From: DATJKD01 sp963728295
GTDB lineage: Bacteria > Pseudomonadota > Gammaproteobacteria > Steroidobacterales > Steroidobacteraceae
Length of the DNA: 64,000 nucleotides
Assembly: GCA_963728295.1 (NCBI GenBank)
Contig: CAVSKB010000006.1
Coordinates: forward strand, 248,001 to 312,000
Direction of reading: 5' to 3'
Under the pieces are notes generated by a model, which was not told the origin of the DNA, made no database searches, and worked only from the letters and a program-made list of their open reading frames with translations. A program made the position numbers and the translations under genes. Below are positions 51,667 through 60,420 of the stretch, piece after piece (positions within the stretch are counted from its first letter, which is position 1; each line of letters begins with the position of its first letter).

Positions 51667-53505
51667 ATCGTCGGTGCGATCCGGCTGCACCGCGACGGCC
51701 GTCGTCGAGTCAGCTCCGTGCTCGAGTTGCTGCGCTACCAGCGTCGTCGCGTCGTCGGCGCGGTCGGACGACACGGAAGCGGGCGGCAGGGTCTCGACAG
51801 GCGTCGTCGGATCATCGGGCGCGGCCGAGCGCGGGAGCACCGCTCGCGGCTCGGTCGCCTCGAGATCGGCCGTCACGTCATTCTCCACCACGACGTCGAC
51901 GACCTCCTCCGTTGCCGAGGCCGCGATGCTGAGCCGCAGCCCCGCCGGCAGCACGTTCGATCGCACGGGACGGACACGGCTGCCCTGCACGCCGTGCGTG
52001 ATCAGGAACGAGCGATACTCGGACTGCCGCGTAGCGCGCAAGCTCACCAGCATGTGCACCTGGCCCGCGGCGCGATCGTCCTCGGAATTGAGCCGCTCGT
52101 CGCAGATCACCTTGAACGCGGCGTCGGCCGGACCGTCGCCGAAGAGGCCAGCGTCGGCAAGCGGCTGAAGAAACGCCTCCGCCTGGCCGCGCATGCGCGA
52201 CCACGAATTGCGGTCGCGCACGTCGTAGAGCACCCAGCGCGTGCCGCGCTCGAGGCTGTTCATGAGCTGCAGCCAACGCCGTCGCGGTGCCAGCCAGCCG
52301 CCGTCGGTGCTGGCCGCGGCGCCTTGCGCCAGCGTCCGCAGCGGCAGAGGGCGTGGATTCGCGGAGCGCAGCGACTGCAGCGGGTTTATCCCATGCATGG
52401 CGAGCCGCGCGCGCTCGGCATCGTTCAGCATTCGCACCGGCCGCGTCCCCGGACGCAGCAGGATCTCCTCGTCGGGACCCGGCTGCCACCACGGGCGCTG
52501 TTCTTCGAGCCGCGCGAGCACGCCGGCGACCGCGCCGCAGTTCGCGAAGGTCTCGTAACGCCCTCGAAGCCGGTCGTAGGCGAGGACACGCGGAAAACAC
52601 ATCAGCGCGTCTTCGGTCTGGAGCGCGAGGTCGCGCAGACCACTCAACGCCTGCGTCGGGTCGCTCCACTCCGACGGCGGATCCACGATCAGGAGCGCGC
52701 GCAGGTCGCGGCACAGCCGCGTCGCGACCACGAGCGCACTCGGCCCGATGTCGCGATCGCGGGCAAGCGGCGGCACGCAGACGAAATTGACGAAATCAGT
52801 GCCGCGCAGCGCAAACAGGCCCGTACCGCGCTGCTGCGAGCCGATGATGTCGTAGTCGGTGAGCGGCTCCCCGTCGTCGCCGTCGGGGTTGGAGTCGACA
52901 TAGCCGATCGGATGACGCGATCCAGCGCGGAAGGTGCGGTCCGGGCGCCGCGACGGCACGGGACCGCGAACCCGGACGAGTGTCGATTCCTGCAGCGCGG
53001 TGGCGACGAAACGCGCCGTGTCCGGCTCGACGGACACGCGCCGGAAGATCTCCTGGTCCTCGATGTGCTCGGATCCGGCCGCGCGCAGGCGTTGCACGAC
53101 CAGATTGAAGCGCTTTTCCTCCGCCGGCCCGATGTTGTCGTAGTCGATCGAGGCACGCAGCGTCTCGCGCGAGCCGGGGCTCTGTGCTTCGAGCGTCAGG
53201 ATCTCGCTGCCGCAGGGCAGCGACATCGTGGCGGGCGCGCCGCCGTTTACGACGCGAACCACCACGGCCTGCCGGCCGCCGTTTTCGAAGTACTGTTCGA
53301 CCGCATAGGAGAGCGGACTCGGCTGCCACAGCCCGCCGAACACCTGCTGGTAGTCCGCAAAACTGTCGAGCAGGAGCGGCTGGTTGACCGGACCGCGAAC
53401 CGTGCGCCCGACAAAGGCCGTCACCGCGCCGGGCAGACGGGCGATGGGCTGGTCCGCGCCCGGGCCCTCCGCAACGACGAAGCTTAGAACCTTCGATTCA
53501 GGCAA
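51556..53505 (-). CDS. Orphan phage tail sheath family protein
   Basis: A 649-residue protein. Its N-terminus, RLPGAVTAFVGRTVRGPVNQP, then SFADYQQVFGGL and AVEQYFENGGRQAVVVRVV, is the standard start of contractile tail sheath proteins. The C-terminal half has PRRRWLQLMNSLERGTRW and FLITHGVQGSRV-type sheath domain segments, followed by about 100 extra residues rich in Thr, Pro, Asp and Ala. No tail tube, baseplate, spike or AAA+ gene is nearby, so it is not part of a visible phage tail, T6SS or eCIS. The start is TTG at 53505, directly after an in-frame TAA, with GGGGGTGG upstream. The last 111 bases overlap the oxoprolinase gene. Confidence 0.8.
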   Translation of the reverse strand: MPESKVLSFVVAEGPGADQPIARLPGAVTAFVGRTVRGPVNQPLLLDSFADYQQVFGGLWQPSPLSYAVEQYFENGGRQAVVVRVVNGGAPATMSLPCGSEILTLEAQSPGSRETLRASIDYDNIGPAEEKRFNLVVQRLRAAGSEHIEDQEIFRRVSVEPDTARFVATALQESTLVRVRGPVPSRRPDRTFRAGSRHPIGYVDSNPDGDDGEPLTDYDIIGSQQRGTGLFALRGTDFVNFVCVPPLARDRDIGPSALVVATRLCRDLRALLIVDPPSEWSDPTQALSGLRDLALQTEDALMCFPRVLAYDRLRGRYETFANCGAVAGVLARLEEQRPWWQPGPDEEILLRPGTRPVRMLNDAERARLAMHGINPLQSLRSANPRPLPLRTLAQGAAASTDGGWLAPRRRWLQLMNSLERGTRWVLYDVRDRNSWSRMRGQAEAFLQPLADAGLFGDGPADAAFKVICDERLNSEDDRAAGQVHMLVSLRATRQSEYRSFLITHGVQGSRVRPVRSNVLPAGLRLSIAASATEEVVDVVVENDVTADLEATEPRAVLPRSAAPDDPTTPVETLPPASVSSDRADDATTLVAQQLEHGADSTTAVAVQPDRTDDSTTLVLPLTEGAAPGGLDRDDIARFYRDFGGPGQQL

Positions 53506-53583
53506 TTAGCCACCCCCGCCGGCGCGTACGTAGCACAGCTTTTTCTTGTCACGACCCCGATCCCGGCGCACCCGCGGTAACCG

Positions 53584-53735
53584 TCAGCGCCCTCCCAAAG
53601 GACTTCGCAGCGGCACGTCTTTGCGTCTGAACAGCGGGATGAGGAGCATACCCGTAATGAAGCCTCCGATGTGAGCGCGAAACGCGTGCGGGAACACGCG
53701 CCGAGCAAACGCTCCGCTGGCGTCAACCGTGGTCA
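53584..53735 (-). pseudogene. C-terminal fragment of a rhomboid-family intramembrane protease
   Basis: About 50 residues survive: RVFPHAFRAHIGGFITGMLLIPLFRR is the last helix of bacterial rhomboids, with the catalytic His in AHIGG. No start, no catalytic GxSG segment and no upstream membrane helices are found; the frame runs into the Rieske gene in another frame. It is a truncated remnant left beside the Rieske stop. Confidence 0.65.
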
Positions 53736-53759
53736 GGGCGGGAACCCGCCCCTGCCGGT

Positions 53760-54863
53760 TCAGCGACCGGCGTCGGGAATCGACGTGCGCAATCGGCCGA
53801 CGTGCCAGCGCACACCGTGGTCGTCGGCGGCCAACGGCCCTGGCCGATAGTCGCCGGTACCAATGCCCGATTGCAGCCGCTCGGCCGCGCGGCGATCGAC
53901 CACTTCGAACCGACGGCGCAGGCGCCGGTTCAGATAGCGCGCCAGCCGCGTCTCGCGCGATCCGTCCGGCAGCGCGTAGGCCGTTTCGCGGACGACGCTG
54001 TCCGCGGGACCGAGCGGCAGGACCAGTTGCGACACGACCTGATCCGGGTAAACGTCGAGCACCAGGTTTGGCCAGAGAAAGTAGCGGCACCACGTCCGGC
54101 GTCGCGCCGCGGGTAGTTGCAGATGATCGGGCATCCACTGCTGATAGGCGCGCGCCGACCAGGCGGTCGAGTCGTGGCCGGCGACCTGGCCGGCGATCCG
54201 CAGCAGCTCGCCGTGCCGGACGTATTCGTGGTGACCGGGCTCTGTTGCGCGCGGCGCGGGTTGCGCCACGGATGCGCGGTGCGAATCGAGCGCCTGCTCG
54301 CAGACCAGCTTCCAGTTGGCGCGCCTTCGCAACTGGGCGGGCTCGGTGAGGCGACGCATGGCCGGCAGCCGGTAAGGCTCGAGTTCAGCCGCGCATTCCT
54401 GCAGCCGGCTGGCAAGCGTCGACGGCGGGCGCTCGAAAGCGGCGAACACGAACCCGAGCCCGAGAGCCACGGCGACCGGCTGCAAACCGAGCCCGGCGCG
54501 GTCGAGCCCACCGTACTCGGCCTCCCGCGGCACCTTTACGAGCGCGCCTGCGTCGTCGTATTCCCAGCCGTGGCTCGGACAGCGCACTCGCCCGTCGACA
54601 CAGAACGCGAGCCCGGTGGTCGCGTCGCCGTCGATCAGCCGCGAGCCGCGATGCCGGCAGACGTTGCTGAAACCCCGCACGGTGCCGTCGGCGCCGCGGA
54701 GCAGCAGCGCGGAGCGTCCCAGGAAATCGAACCGGATCGCCGTGCCGGGCGCGGGCAGGTCGGCGGCGTGGCAGACGAGCTGCCAGCTCGGCAGCAGGAT
54801 GCGTTCGCGCTCCAGCGCGAAGAATTCGGGACTCGTATAGCAGGCGCCGGCGAGGGCCTGCAT
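53760..54863 (-). CDS. Rieske-type ring-hydroxylating oxygenase alpha subunit with an altered iron site
   Basis: A 367-residue protein. The Rieske [2Fe-2S] cluster ligands are intact: CRHRG (about residues 69-73) and CPSHGWEY (about 96-103). The catalytic domain begins NWKLVCEQALDSHRASVAQP. In the family this reads ExYH-x4-H, but the second iron-binding His is Ala here, while the Asp expected near the C-terminus (EVVDRRAAERLQSG) remains. The C-terminal PGPLAADDHGVRWHV is otherwise typical. The mononuclear iron site may therefore be weak or use another ligand. No ferredoxin or reductase partner gene is adjacent. Substrate unknown. Confidence 0.85.
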   Translation of the reverse strand: MQALAGACYTSPEFFALERERILLPSWQLVCHAADLPAPGTAIRFDFLGRSALLLRGADGTVRGFSNVCRHRGSRLIDGDATTGLAFCVDGRVRCPSHGWEYDDAGALVKVPREAEYGGLDRAGLGLQPVAVALGLGFVFAAFERPPSTLASRLQECAAELEPYRLPAMRRLTEPAQLRRRANWKLVCEQALDSHRASVAQPAPRATEPGHHEYVRHGELLRIAGQVAGHDSTAWSARAYQQWMPDHLQLPAARRRTWCRYFLWPNLVLDVYPDQVVSQLVLPLGPADSVVRETAYALPDGSRETRLARYLNRRLRRRFEVVDRRAAERLQSGIGTGDYRPGPLAADDHGVRWHVGRLRTSIPDAGR

Positions 54864-54898
54864 CGGTGGCGCGGTCGTTGTGCCCGGCGTGGGGTTGA

Positions 54899-56081
54899 TC
54901 AGCGTCCGCCTTGTTCGCCCGAGATCGCGACCGAATCGGGGGCATCGGCGACCGGTTCGTCCTTTCCGTCCCAGTTCGCGCCCTCGGGCAGCGCGTTTTC
55001 CACCAGCCGGGATGCCGTGACGTAGCCGTCATAGCTCAGGCCTGCGCGCGTCACCGGGACCGCGACGCCGCGCTGCTGGTTGACGACCTGCTCGGTGAGC
55101 ACCGGATCGATCTTCCCGCCATGTGGCTTCGCGCGCTGGAACATCCGGCTCAGCATGGACTCGTTGAAAACGGGCTTCTCCTCCGCCGCCGCCGGCTCCT
55201 CGTCCTCGAGATGCAGCGGGTACGACTGTACGTACAGGCTGTCGCCCTGCCAGCGGTAGACCACCGGCTGATTGACCACGGTGACCTTCGTGCCGATCGC
55301 GAAGCCGTCGAAGAGCACTGCGATGTCCTCGGGGTACATCCGTATGCAACCGTGGCTGGCCCGCAGACCGACTCCGGCGGGCTTGTTGGTGCCGTGTATC
55401 AGGTAGCTCGGCCATCCGAGGTTCATCGCGTAGGCACCGAGCGGATTGTCGGGGCCCGGCGGCACGCGAGCGGGCAGGGGATCGCCTTCGGCCTCGTGCT
55501 CCTTGCGCACCGATTCCGGGGGTGTCCAGTACGGGTCCTTCCGCTTGGAGACGATCTTGGTCGTGCCCGGTCGGCGTGGCCCAGCCGACCTTACCGATGC
55601 CGATCGGGAAGGTTATGACGGTACGGCTCTCGCCCTTGGCCACCTTCGGATAGTAAAAGGCCCGCAGCGCGGCGACGTTGATCACCAGGCCCTCCGCCGG
55701 CGCGTCGGGCAGCACGAACTGCGTCGGCAGGACGATCCTGGTGCCGTCGCCGGGCAACCAGGGGTCGACGCCGGGGTTTGCGCGAGCGACCTCGTCGAAA
55801 CCGAGATTGAACCGGCGCGCGATGTCCGGGAGGGTGTCTTCTTGACGCGCGTGCGTGACCTGCAGGATTCCGATCACGCCGACCGTCTTGGGATCGAATG
55901 CAAAGGTGTGCGTCGCGATCGGCGGCAGTCCGAGGGGTTTCGGCGGTGGTGGCGGCGTCCGCGCCGTTTTCTGCTGCGGCACGAATACGCTGCATCCCGC
56001 CATCGTCAGGAGCAGGGCGATGCATCCAGCACGCCACACCGGACCGGGGCGCGTTGCTCCTTCGATCGCAAGCCTCGTCAT
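54899..56081 (-). CDS. L,D-transpeptidase with LysM domain (ErfK/YbiS type), one frame break
   Basis: A periplasmic cell-wall cross-linking enzyme of about 393 residues when repaired. The N-terminus has a lipoprotein signal (LLTMAGCS lipobox LTMAGC), then a Pro-rich linker, a LysM peptidoglycan-binding domain (about 65-115, PDIARRFNLGFDEVARANPG) and the YkuD catalytic domain. One extra C near 55569 shifts the frame at GWATPTG; the rest follows as KRKDPYWTPPE and the active site HGTNKPAGVGLRASHGCIRM with the nucleophilic Cys. E. coli homologues attach Lpp to peptidoglycan or form 3-3 cross-links. Confidence 0.9.
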
Positions 56082-56098
56082 CTCGAGCTCCTCGACTC

Positions 56099-56602
56099 CT
56101 ATAACAACGCCGGTCGGTTCGGCAGCTCGTCGCGATCATGGCCCCCCGGCGGCAGCGGGTAGTGTGCCGCGATGAGCCGGCCTACGGCCTTTACGCCCGC
56201 GACCGCGCCCTCCTGGAACCGGCCAGCCCGGAAGTACTGCTCCATATCATCGCAGATCGCGTTCCACCGGTCCGAGTCCACCTTCCGATTGAATCCCCTG
56301 TCGGAGATGATTTCTACGTCGTGGTCCGCAAGCAGGACATAGACAAGGACGCCATTGTTTGCAGCGGTGTCCCAGACACCGAGCGCCGCGAAAACCTCGA
56401 GCGCCCGCTCCCGCGGGGTCGCCCCGCGCCAAACCCGGCCCGGTTCCAGCGCCGATTCGATGGCGAAGCGGATCTCACCGGTATGCGTGCGCTCGGACTC
56501 GTCGATCGCGTGCTCGATGGCGTCGAGCGCCGCCGCTGGGAAGGCCCGATGCATGCTGTGTTCGAACGCGAACAGATGCCGGAACCAGCGCCCCCAGTCC
56601 AT
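56099..56602 (-). CDS. TPM-domain protein, second copy (soluble)
   Basis: A 167-residue protein. The core HTGEIRFAIESALEP, then RALEVFAALGVWDTAANNGVLVYVLLADHDVEIISDRGF, is a TPM (Psb32/MOLO-1, COG3762) domain. It lacks a signal peptide and has a charged C-terminus. It is the third gene of the lemA-ygcG-like operon; the paired arrangement of LemA with two TPM proteins is common. Function unknown. Confidence 0.85.
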   Translation of the reverse strand: MDWGRWFRHLFAFEHSMHRAFPAAALDAIEHAIDESERTHTGEIRFAIESALEPGRVWRGATPRERALEVFAALGVWDTAANNGVLVYVLLADHDVEIISDRGFNRKVDSDRWNAICDDMEQYFRAGRFQEGAVAGVKAVGRLIAAHYPLPPGGHDRDELPNRPALL

Positions 56603-56606
56603 GGCC

Positions 56607-57536
56607 TTACCAGCTCCCCGAGGCGCCACCGCCCCCGAATCCGCCGCCGCCACCGCTCCAGCCACCGCCGCCGCCAATGCCGCCGCCGAAGCCTCCCGGA
56701 TGACCCCAGCCACCGCCGTGGCGCCGGCTGTACCACCCGCTCCCTCCTCCACCGCCGAAGCCGCCGAGCAGCGCGAAGATAAACGCGAGCACGCCGGCGC
56801 CGAATGCAAGGCCCAGGATCCCGATCAGGAGCCAGGTCAGGCCGCCGACCACGCCACCGGTCGCAAGCGCCCCGCCGACGCGGCCGAACATGCGGCGAAA
56901 GATGGAGCCACCGACGATCGCGAGGATGAACAGGAACGGCAACAGCCCCGACAGGCCGGGTATGTCCTGCGCGGGTGCGCGCCGGACCGGCGCCGGCAGC
57001 GGTTCTCCGTCGATGACGCGCATCATCCGGTCTACGGCGGTGGCGATTCCGCCGTGGACATCGCCGCGCCGGAACTGCGGGACGACGTCTTCGTCGATGA
57101 TGCGGTTGGCGATGGCATCGGGCAATGCGCCTTCGAGTCCGTAGCCGACTTCAATGCGCACGCGCCGGTCCTGCAGGGCGACGAGGAGCAGCGCGCCGTC
57201 ATCGACACCCTTGCGGCCGAGCTTCCAGGCCTCCGCGACGCGGAGCGCGTATTGCTCGATCGCCTCCGGCTCCGTGGTGGCGACGATCAGCACCGCGATC
57301 TGGCTGCCCTTTGCCTGCTCGAATGCGCGGAGCTTGGCGTCGAGGGCCGCCACCTGGTCCGGCGTCAGCGTGCCGGTGAGATCGGTGACCGGTGCTTGCA
57401 GCGGCGGGACCGGCACCAGCTGCTGCGCCGGCGCCGGCATCCCCACGAACAGCAGGCCGACGGTGGCAAGAAGCGCCACCGTCGCGGGACGCCGCTCCTG
57501 TAACCAGGCGATCACTTGGATCGCGCCGCCCTGCAC
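56607..57536 (-). CDS. TPM-domain membrane protein with glycine-rich tail (YgcG-like)
   Basis: A 309-residue protein. Signal peptide ATVALLATVGLLFVGMPAPAQ, then a periplasmic TPM domain (about 45-165: VTDLTGTLTPDQVAALD, IAVLIVATTEPEAIEQYA, KGVDDGALLLVALQDRRVRIE), two membrane helices at 195-260, and a C-terminal tail of nearly pure Gly, Ser and Trp ending GGASGSW. This matches the YgcG family, encoded next to lemA in many bacteria and thought to act in the envelope. The GTG at 57536 follows GAGGAGAG. Confidence 0.9.
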   Translation of the reverse strand: MQGGAIQVIAWLQERRPATVALLATVGLLFVGMPAPAQQLVPVPPLQAPVTDLTGTLTPDQVAALDAKLRAFEQAKGSQIAVLIVATTEPEAIEQYALRVAEAWKLGRKGVDDGALLLVALQDRRVRIEVGYGLEGALPDAIANRIIDEDVVPQFRRGDVHGGIATAVDRMMRVIDGEPLPAPVRRAPAQDIPGLSGLLPFLFILAIVGGSIFRRMFGRVGGALATGGVVGGLTWLLIGILGLAFGAGVLAFIFALLGGFGGGGGSGWYSRRHGGGWGHPGGFGGGIGGGGGWSGGGGGFGGGGASGSW

Positions 57537-57550
57537 GGGCGGCGCTCTCC

Positions 57551-58201
57551 TCAGGTCGAAGGTGCGGGCGCGGGTTCGGTGGTCGGAGCTGGCTCCGGCA
57601 CCGTCGGCGCCGGCGCCGGGGTCGTGCCGAAGTCCACCGTCGGCGGCTTCGAGATCTGAGCTTCGTTCTCGACCGTGAAGGTCGGCTTGACCTTGTAGCC
57701 GAAGATCATCGCCGTCAGGTTGGTGGGGAACTTCCGCACGGTGACGTTGAAGTCCTGCACCGCCTGGATGAAGCGGTTACGCGCCACGGTGATGCGGTTC
57801 TCCGTGCCCTCGAGCTGTGCCTGCAGGTCGCGGAAGTTCTGGTCGGACTTGAGATCGGGGTAGTTCTCGACCGTCACCAGCAGCCGTGACAGCGCGGACG
57901 ACACCTCGCCCTGCGCCTGCTGGAACTGCGCGAGCGAAGCCGGATCGTCGGCATTGACCGTGATCTGCGAGGCCTTGGCGCGCGCCTCGGTAACGCCGAG
58001 CAGCACCGCCTGCTCCTGCGCCGCATACCCCTTGACCGTGTTTACCAGGTTCGGAATGAGATCGGCCCGTCGCTGGTACTGGCTGACGACTTCCGCCCAG
58101 GCGGACTTGGTCGCCTCGTCCTGCACTTGCAGTGTGTTGTAGCCGCAGCCGGACAGCAGGAGGCTGCCGATCGCGAGCAGGGAGATTTTCAGCGTGCGCA
58201 T
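57551..58201 (-). CDS. lemA: LemA family lipoprotein
   Basis: A 216-residue protein. Lipoprotein signal ending LLLSGC, then YNTLQVQDEATKSAWAEV and the LemA motif RRADLIPNLVNTVKGYAAQEQ followed by four long helices (NRFIQAVQDFNVTVRKFPTN). The C-terminal 40 residues are Pro/Ala/Thr-rich. LemA proteins are envelope-anchored helical bundles of unclear role. First of three genes lemA-TPM-TPM. Confidence 0.92.
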   Translation of the reverse strand: MRTLKISLLAIGSLLLSGCGYNTLQVQDEATKSAWAEVVSQYQRRADLIPNLVNTVKGYAAQEQAVLLGVTEARAKASQITVNADDPASLAQFQQAQGEVSSALSRLLVTVENYPDLKSDQNFRDLQAQLEGTENRITVARNRFIQAVQDFNVTVRKFPTNLTAMIFGYKVKPTFTVENEAQISKPPTVDFGTTPAPAPTVPEPAPTTEPAPAPST

Positions 58202-58244
58202 GTGTGGCTCTCCGTGGCCGTGGTGGGTCGGGCTGGCCGGCAAT

Positions 58245-60311
58245 TTACCAGATGCGTACCTGCTTCTCGGGCGGCAGGTACAGCCCATCGCCGGGCTTGA
58301 CGTCGAACGCGGCGACGAACTGCGGCATGTTGCGCACCACGCCGTTGCAGCGGTATTCGCTCGGGCTGTGCGGGTCGGTGAGCAGGCGCTTGCGGAGCTC
58401 GTCGTCGCGGTATTTACGTGCCCAGACCTGAGCGAAGCCCAGGAAGAAGCGCTGGTCGCCCGTGAAACCGTCGAGCACCGGCGGCGTGGCGCCACCCTGC
58501 GCCAGCCGGTATGCCTTGTACGCGACCGCGACACCCGACAGGTCGCCGATGTTCTCGCCCAGGGTCAGCTCGCCGTTGACGGTCAGCCCCGCGATCGGGC
58601 TGAAAGCGGAGTACTGGTTGACCAGAGCACCCGCCCGCGTCTGGAAGCGTCCGTTGTCCTCCTCGGTCCACCAGTCGCGCAGCATTCCATGCCCGTCGAA
58701 CTTCCGGCCCTGGTCGTCGAAGCCGTGGCTGATCTCGTGACCGATTACGGCGCCGATGCCGCCGTAGTTGACGGCGTCGTCGGCACTCATGTCGAAGAAC
58801 GGCGGCTGCAGGATCGCGGCCGGGAAGACGATCTCGTTGGCAAGCGGGTTGTAGTAGGCATTGATGGTCTGCGGCGTCATGAGCCACTCGGTTCGGTCGA
58901 TCGGCTGGCCGAGCTTGCGGACTTCGCGACGATGATTGACCTCGCGGGCTCGCAGCACGTTGCCGACGAGATCGTCGCGCTGGATCACGAGCCCCTGGTA
59001 GTCCTTCCACTTTTCGGGGTAGCCGATCTTCACCGTGAAGCTGTCGAGCTTCGCGTGCGCCTGGCGGCGCGTTTCGGGCCCCATCCAGTCGAGCTCATCG
59101 ATGGATGAGGCGAACGCGTCGCGCAGATTGGCGACGAGATGGTCCATCCGCGCCTTGGCCGCGGGCGGGTAGTGCCGGGCGACGTAGGCTTTGCCCAGCA
59201 TGTCGCCGATCGAGGCTTCGGCCTCCGTCAGGGCGCGCTTCCATCGCGGCCGGATCTGCGGTGTACCCGTAATCGTGCGGCCGTTGAAGTCGAACGCGCG
59301 CTCGACCACCTCGGCGTTGAGGTACGGCGCGAGGTCGTCGACGACTCGCACGCGCAGGTAATCACGCCACACCGCGAGCGGCACGTCGCCGAGCGCGCGC
59401 GACAGTTCCTTGAAGTAGCTCGGCTCGCCGATGATCACGGAGTCGTGGCCGGCGACGCCCATCATCTCGAGGTAGCGTGGCCAGTCGATCGCCGGAGTCA
59501 ACTTACCGGCGCCCGCCATATCGAACGGGTTGTACACCTTGTCGATGTTGCGCAGGTCGACCGGCGGCCACTGCGCCTTGGCCAGGCGCGTCTCGAACGC
59601 CATCACGGCAGATGCCGCGCGGGTTGCGTCCTTCTGCCCGCTGAGGGCGAGCAGGTCTGCGACGTACTCCAGGTACTTGTCGCGCATCGCGGCGAACTTG
59701 GCGCCCTGGTAATACTCCTGGTCCGGCATGCCGAGACCGGCCTGGTCCGCATAGATCGTGTAGATGTCCGGTCGCTTGGCATCAGGCTGGATCGCCAGGC
59801 CCAGCGGGTTGTTGATGCCGAGAACCTGCAGGTGCGACAGGTAGTCGACCAGCGCCGCGCGACTCTTGATCGCCTCGATCCGGCCCAGCTCGCCGGCCAG
59901 CGGCGTGAGCCCGAGCTGCTCGGCTCGCGCTTCGTCCATGAAGCTCGAATAGAAGTCGCCGATCATCCGCTGATCGGTACCGGCGGCCGCGGTCGACGCC
60001 GCGGCCTCCTCGGCGATCGCGCGCAGGTTCGTCTCGACGTCGTCCGCGAGCTTGCTGAAGGCACCGTAGTTGGATCGGTCCGCGGGGATCTCGGTGCGCG
60101 CGAGCCAGCCGCCGTTGACGAAGCGGAACAGGTCGTCCTGCGGCCGCACGCTGCGGTCGAAGTTCGCGAGCAGCAGGCCGGAGGGTGGTACGACCGGCGC
60201 CGGCGCTGCCGCTTCCGGCGGCGCCTCGGCCACCGCGGGCGGCTTGGTGCCGGGTGCGGCACAACCGGCAATCAGGGCAAGGCTTGCTGCAAGGCTCGAC
60301 CAGCGCGTCAT
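58245..60311 (-). CDS. M13-family metallopeptidase lipoprotein (neprilysin/PepO-like)
   Basis: A 688-residue zinc endopeptidase. Lipoprotein signal ends SLALIAGC. The zinc site HEISH lies near residue 524 (GAVIGHEISHGFDDQGR), the third ligand Glu is in TLGENIGDLSG, and NAYYNPLANEIVFPAAILQPP is the substrate-binding segment. The last residues (DVKPGDGLYLPPEKQVRIW) end in the family's invariant R-x-W. M13 enzymes cut peptides of up to about 40 residues. As a lipoprotein it should act in the periplasm or at the outer membrane. ATG 60311 is well supported. Confidence 0.93.
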   Translation of the reverse strand: MTRWSSLAASLALIAGCAAPGTKPPAVAEAPPEAAAPAPVVPPSGLLLANFDRSVRPQDDLFRFVNGGWLARTEIPADRSNYGAFSKLADDVETNLRAIAEEAAASTAAAGTDQRMIGDFYSSFMDEARAEQLGLTPLAGELGRIEAIKSRAALVDYLSHLQVLGINNPLGLAIQPDAKRPDIYTIYADQAGLGMPDQEYYQGAKFAAMRDKYLEYVADLLALSGQKDATRAASAVMAFETRLAKAQWPPVDLRNIDKVYNPFDMAGAGKLTPAIDWPRYLEMMGVAGHDSVIIGEPSYFKELSRALGDVPLAVWRDYLRVRVVDDLAPYLNAEVVERAFDFNGRTITGTPQIRPRWKRALTEAEASIGDMLGKAYVARHYPPAAKARMDHLVANLRDAFASSIDELDWMGPETRRQAHAKLDSFTVKIGYPEKWKDYQGLVIQRDDLVGNVLRAREVNHRREVRKLGQPIDRTEWLMTPQTINAYYNPLANEIVFPAAILQPPFFDMSADDAVNYGGIGAVIGHEISHGFDDQGRKFDGHGMLRDWWTEEDNGRFQTRAGALVNQYSAFSPIAGLTVNGELTLGENIGDLSGVAVAYKAYRLAQGGATPPVLDGFTGDQRFFLGFAQVWARKYRDDELRKRLLTDPHSPSEYRCNGVVRNMPQFVAAFDVKPGDGLYLPPEKQVRIW

Positions 60312-60420
60312 GAGCGGACTCCTGGATTCTCTGTGACCCGGCCGCGGCAAGCGCGGCCGCCGCGAGCCGTCCGACATTTGTTCATCTCGGCCCGCCGGTG
60401 GGTCGCGGATTATAGTGGAA

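Noticed and set aside
51556..53505. Start of a prophage or type VI secretion locus
   Set aside because: No other phage, VipA/VipB, Hcp, VgrG or baseplate gene is present within the window; flanking genes are metabolic and envelope genes.
53584..54138. A 184-codon leftward frame as a complete rhomboid gene
   Set aside because: Only the last 50 codons match rhomboids; the rest overlaps the Rieske gene in another frame and has no membrane helices.
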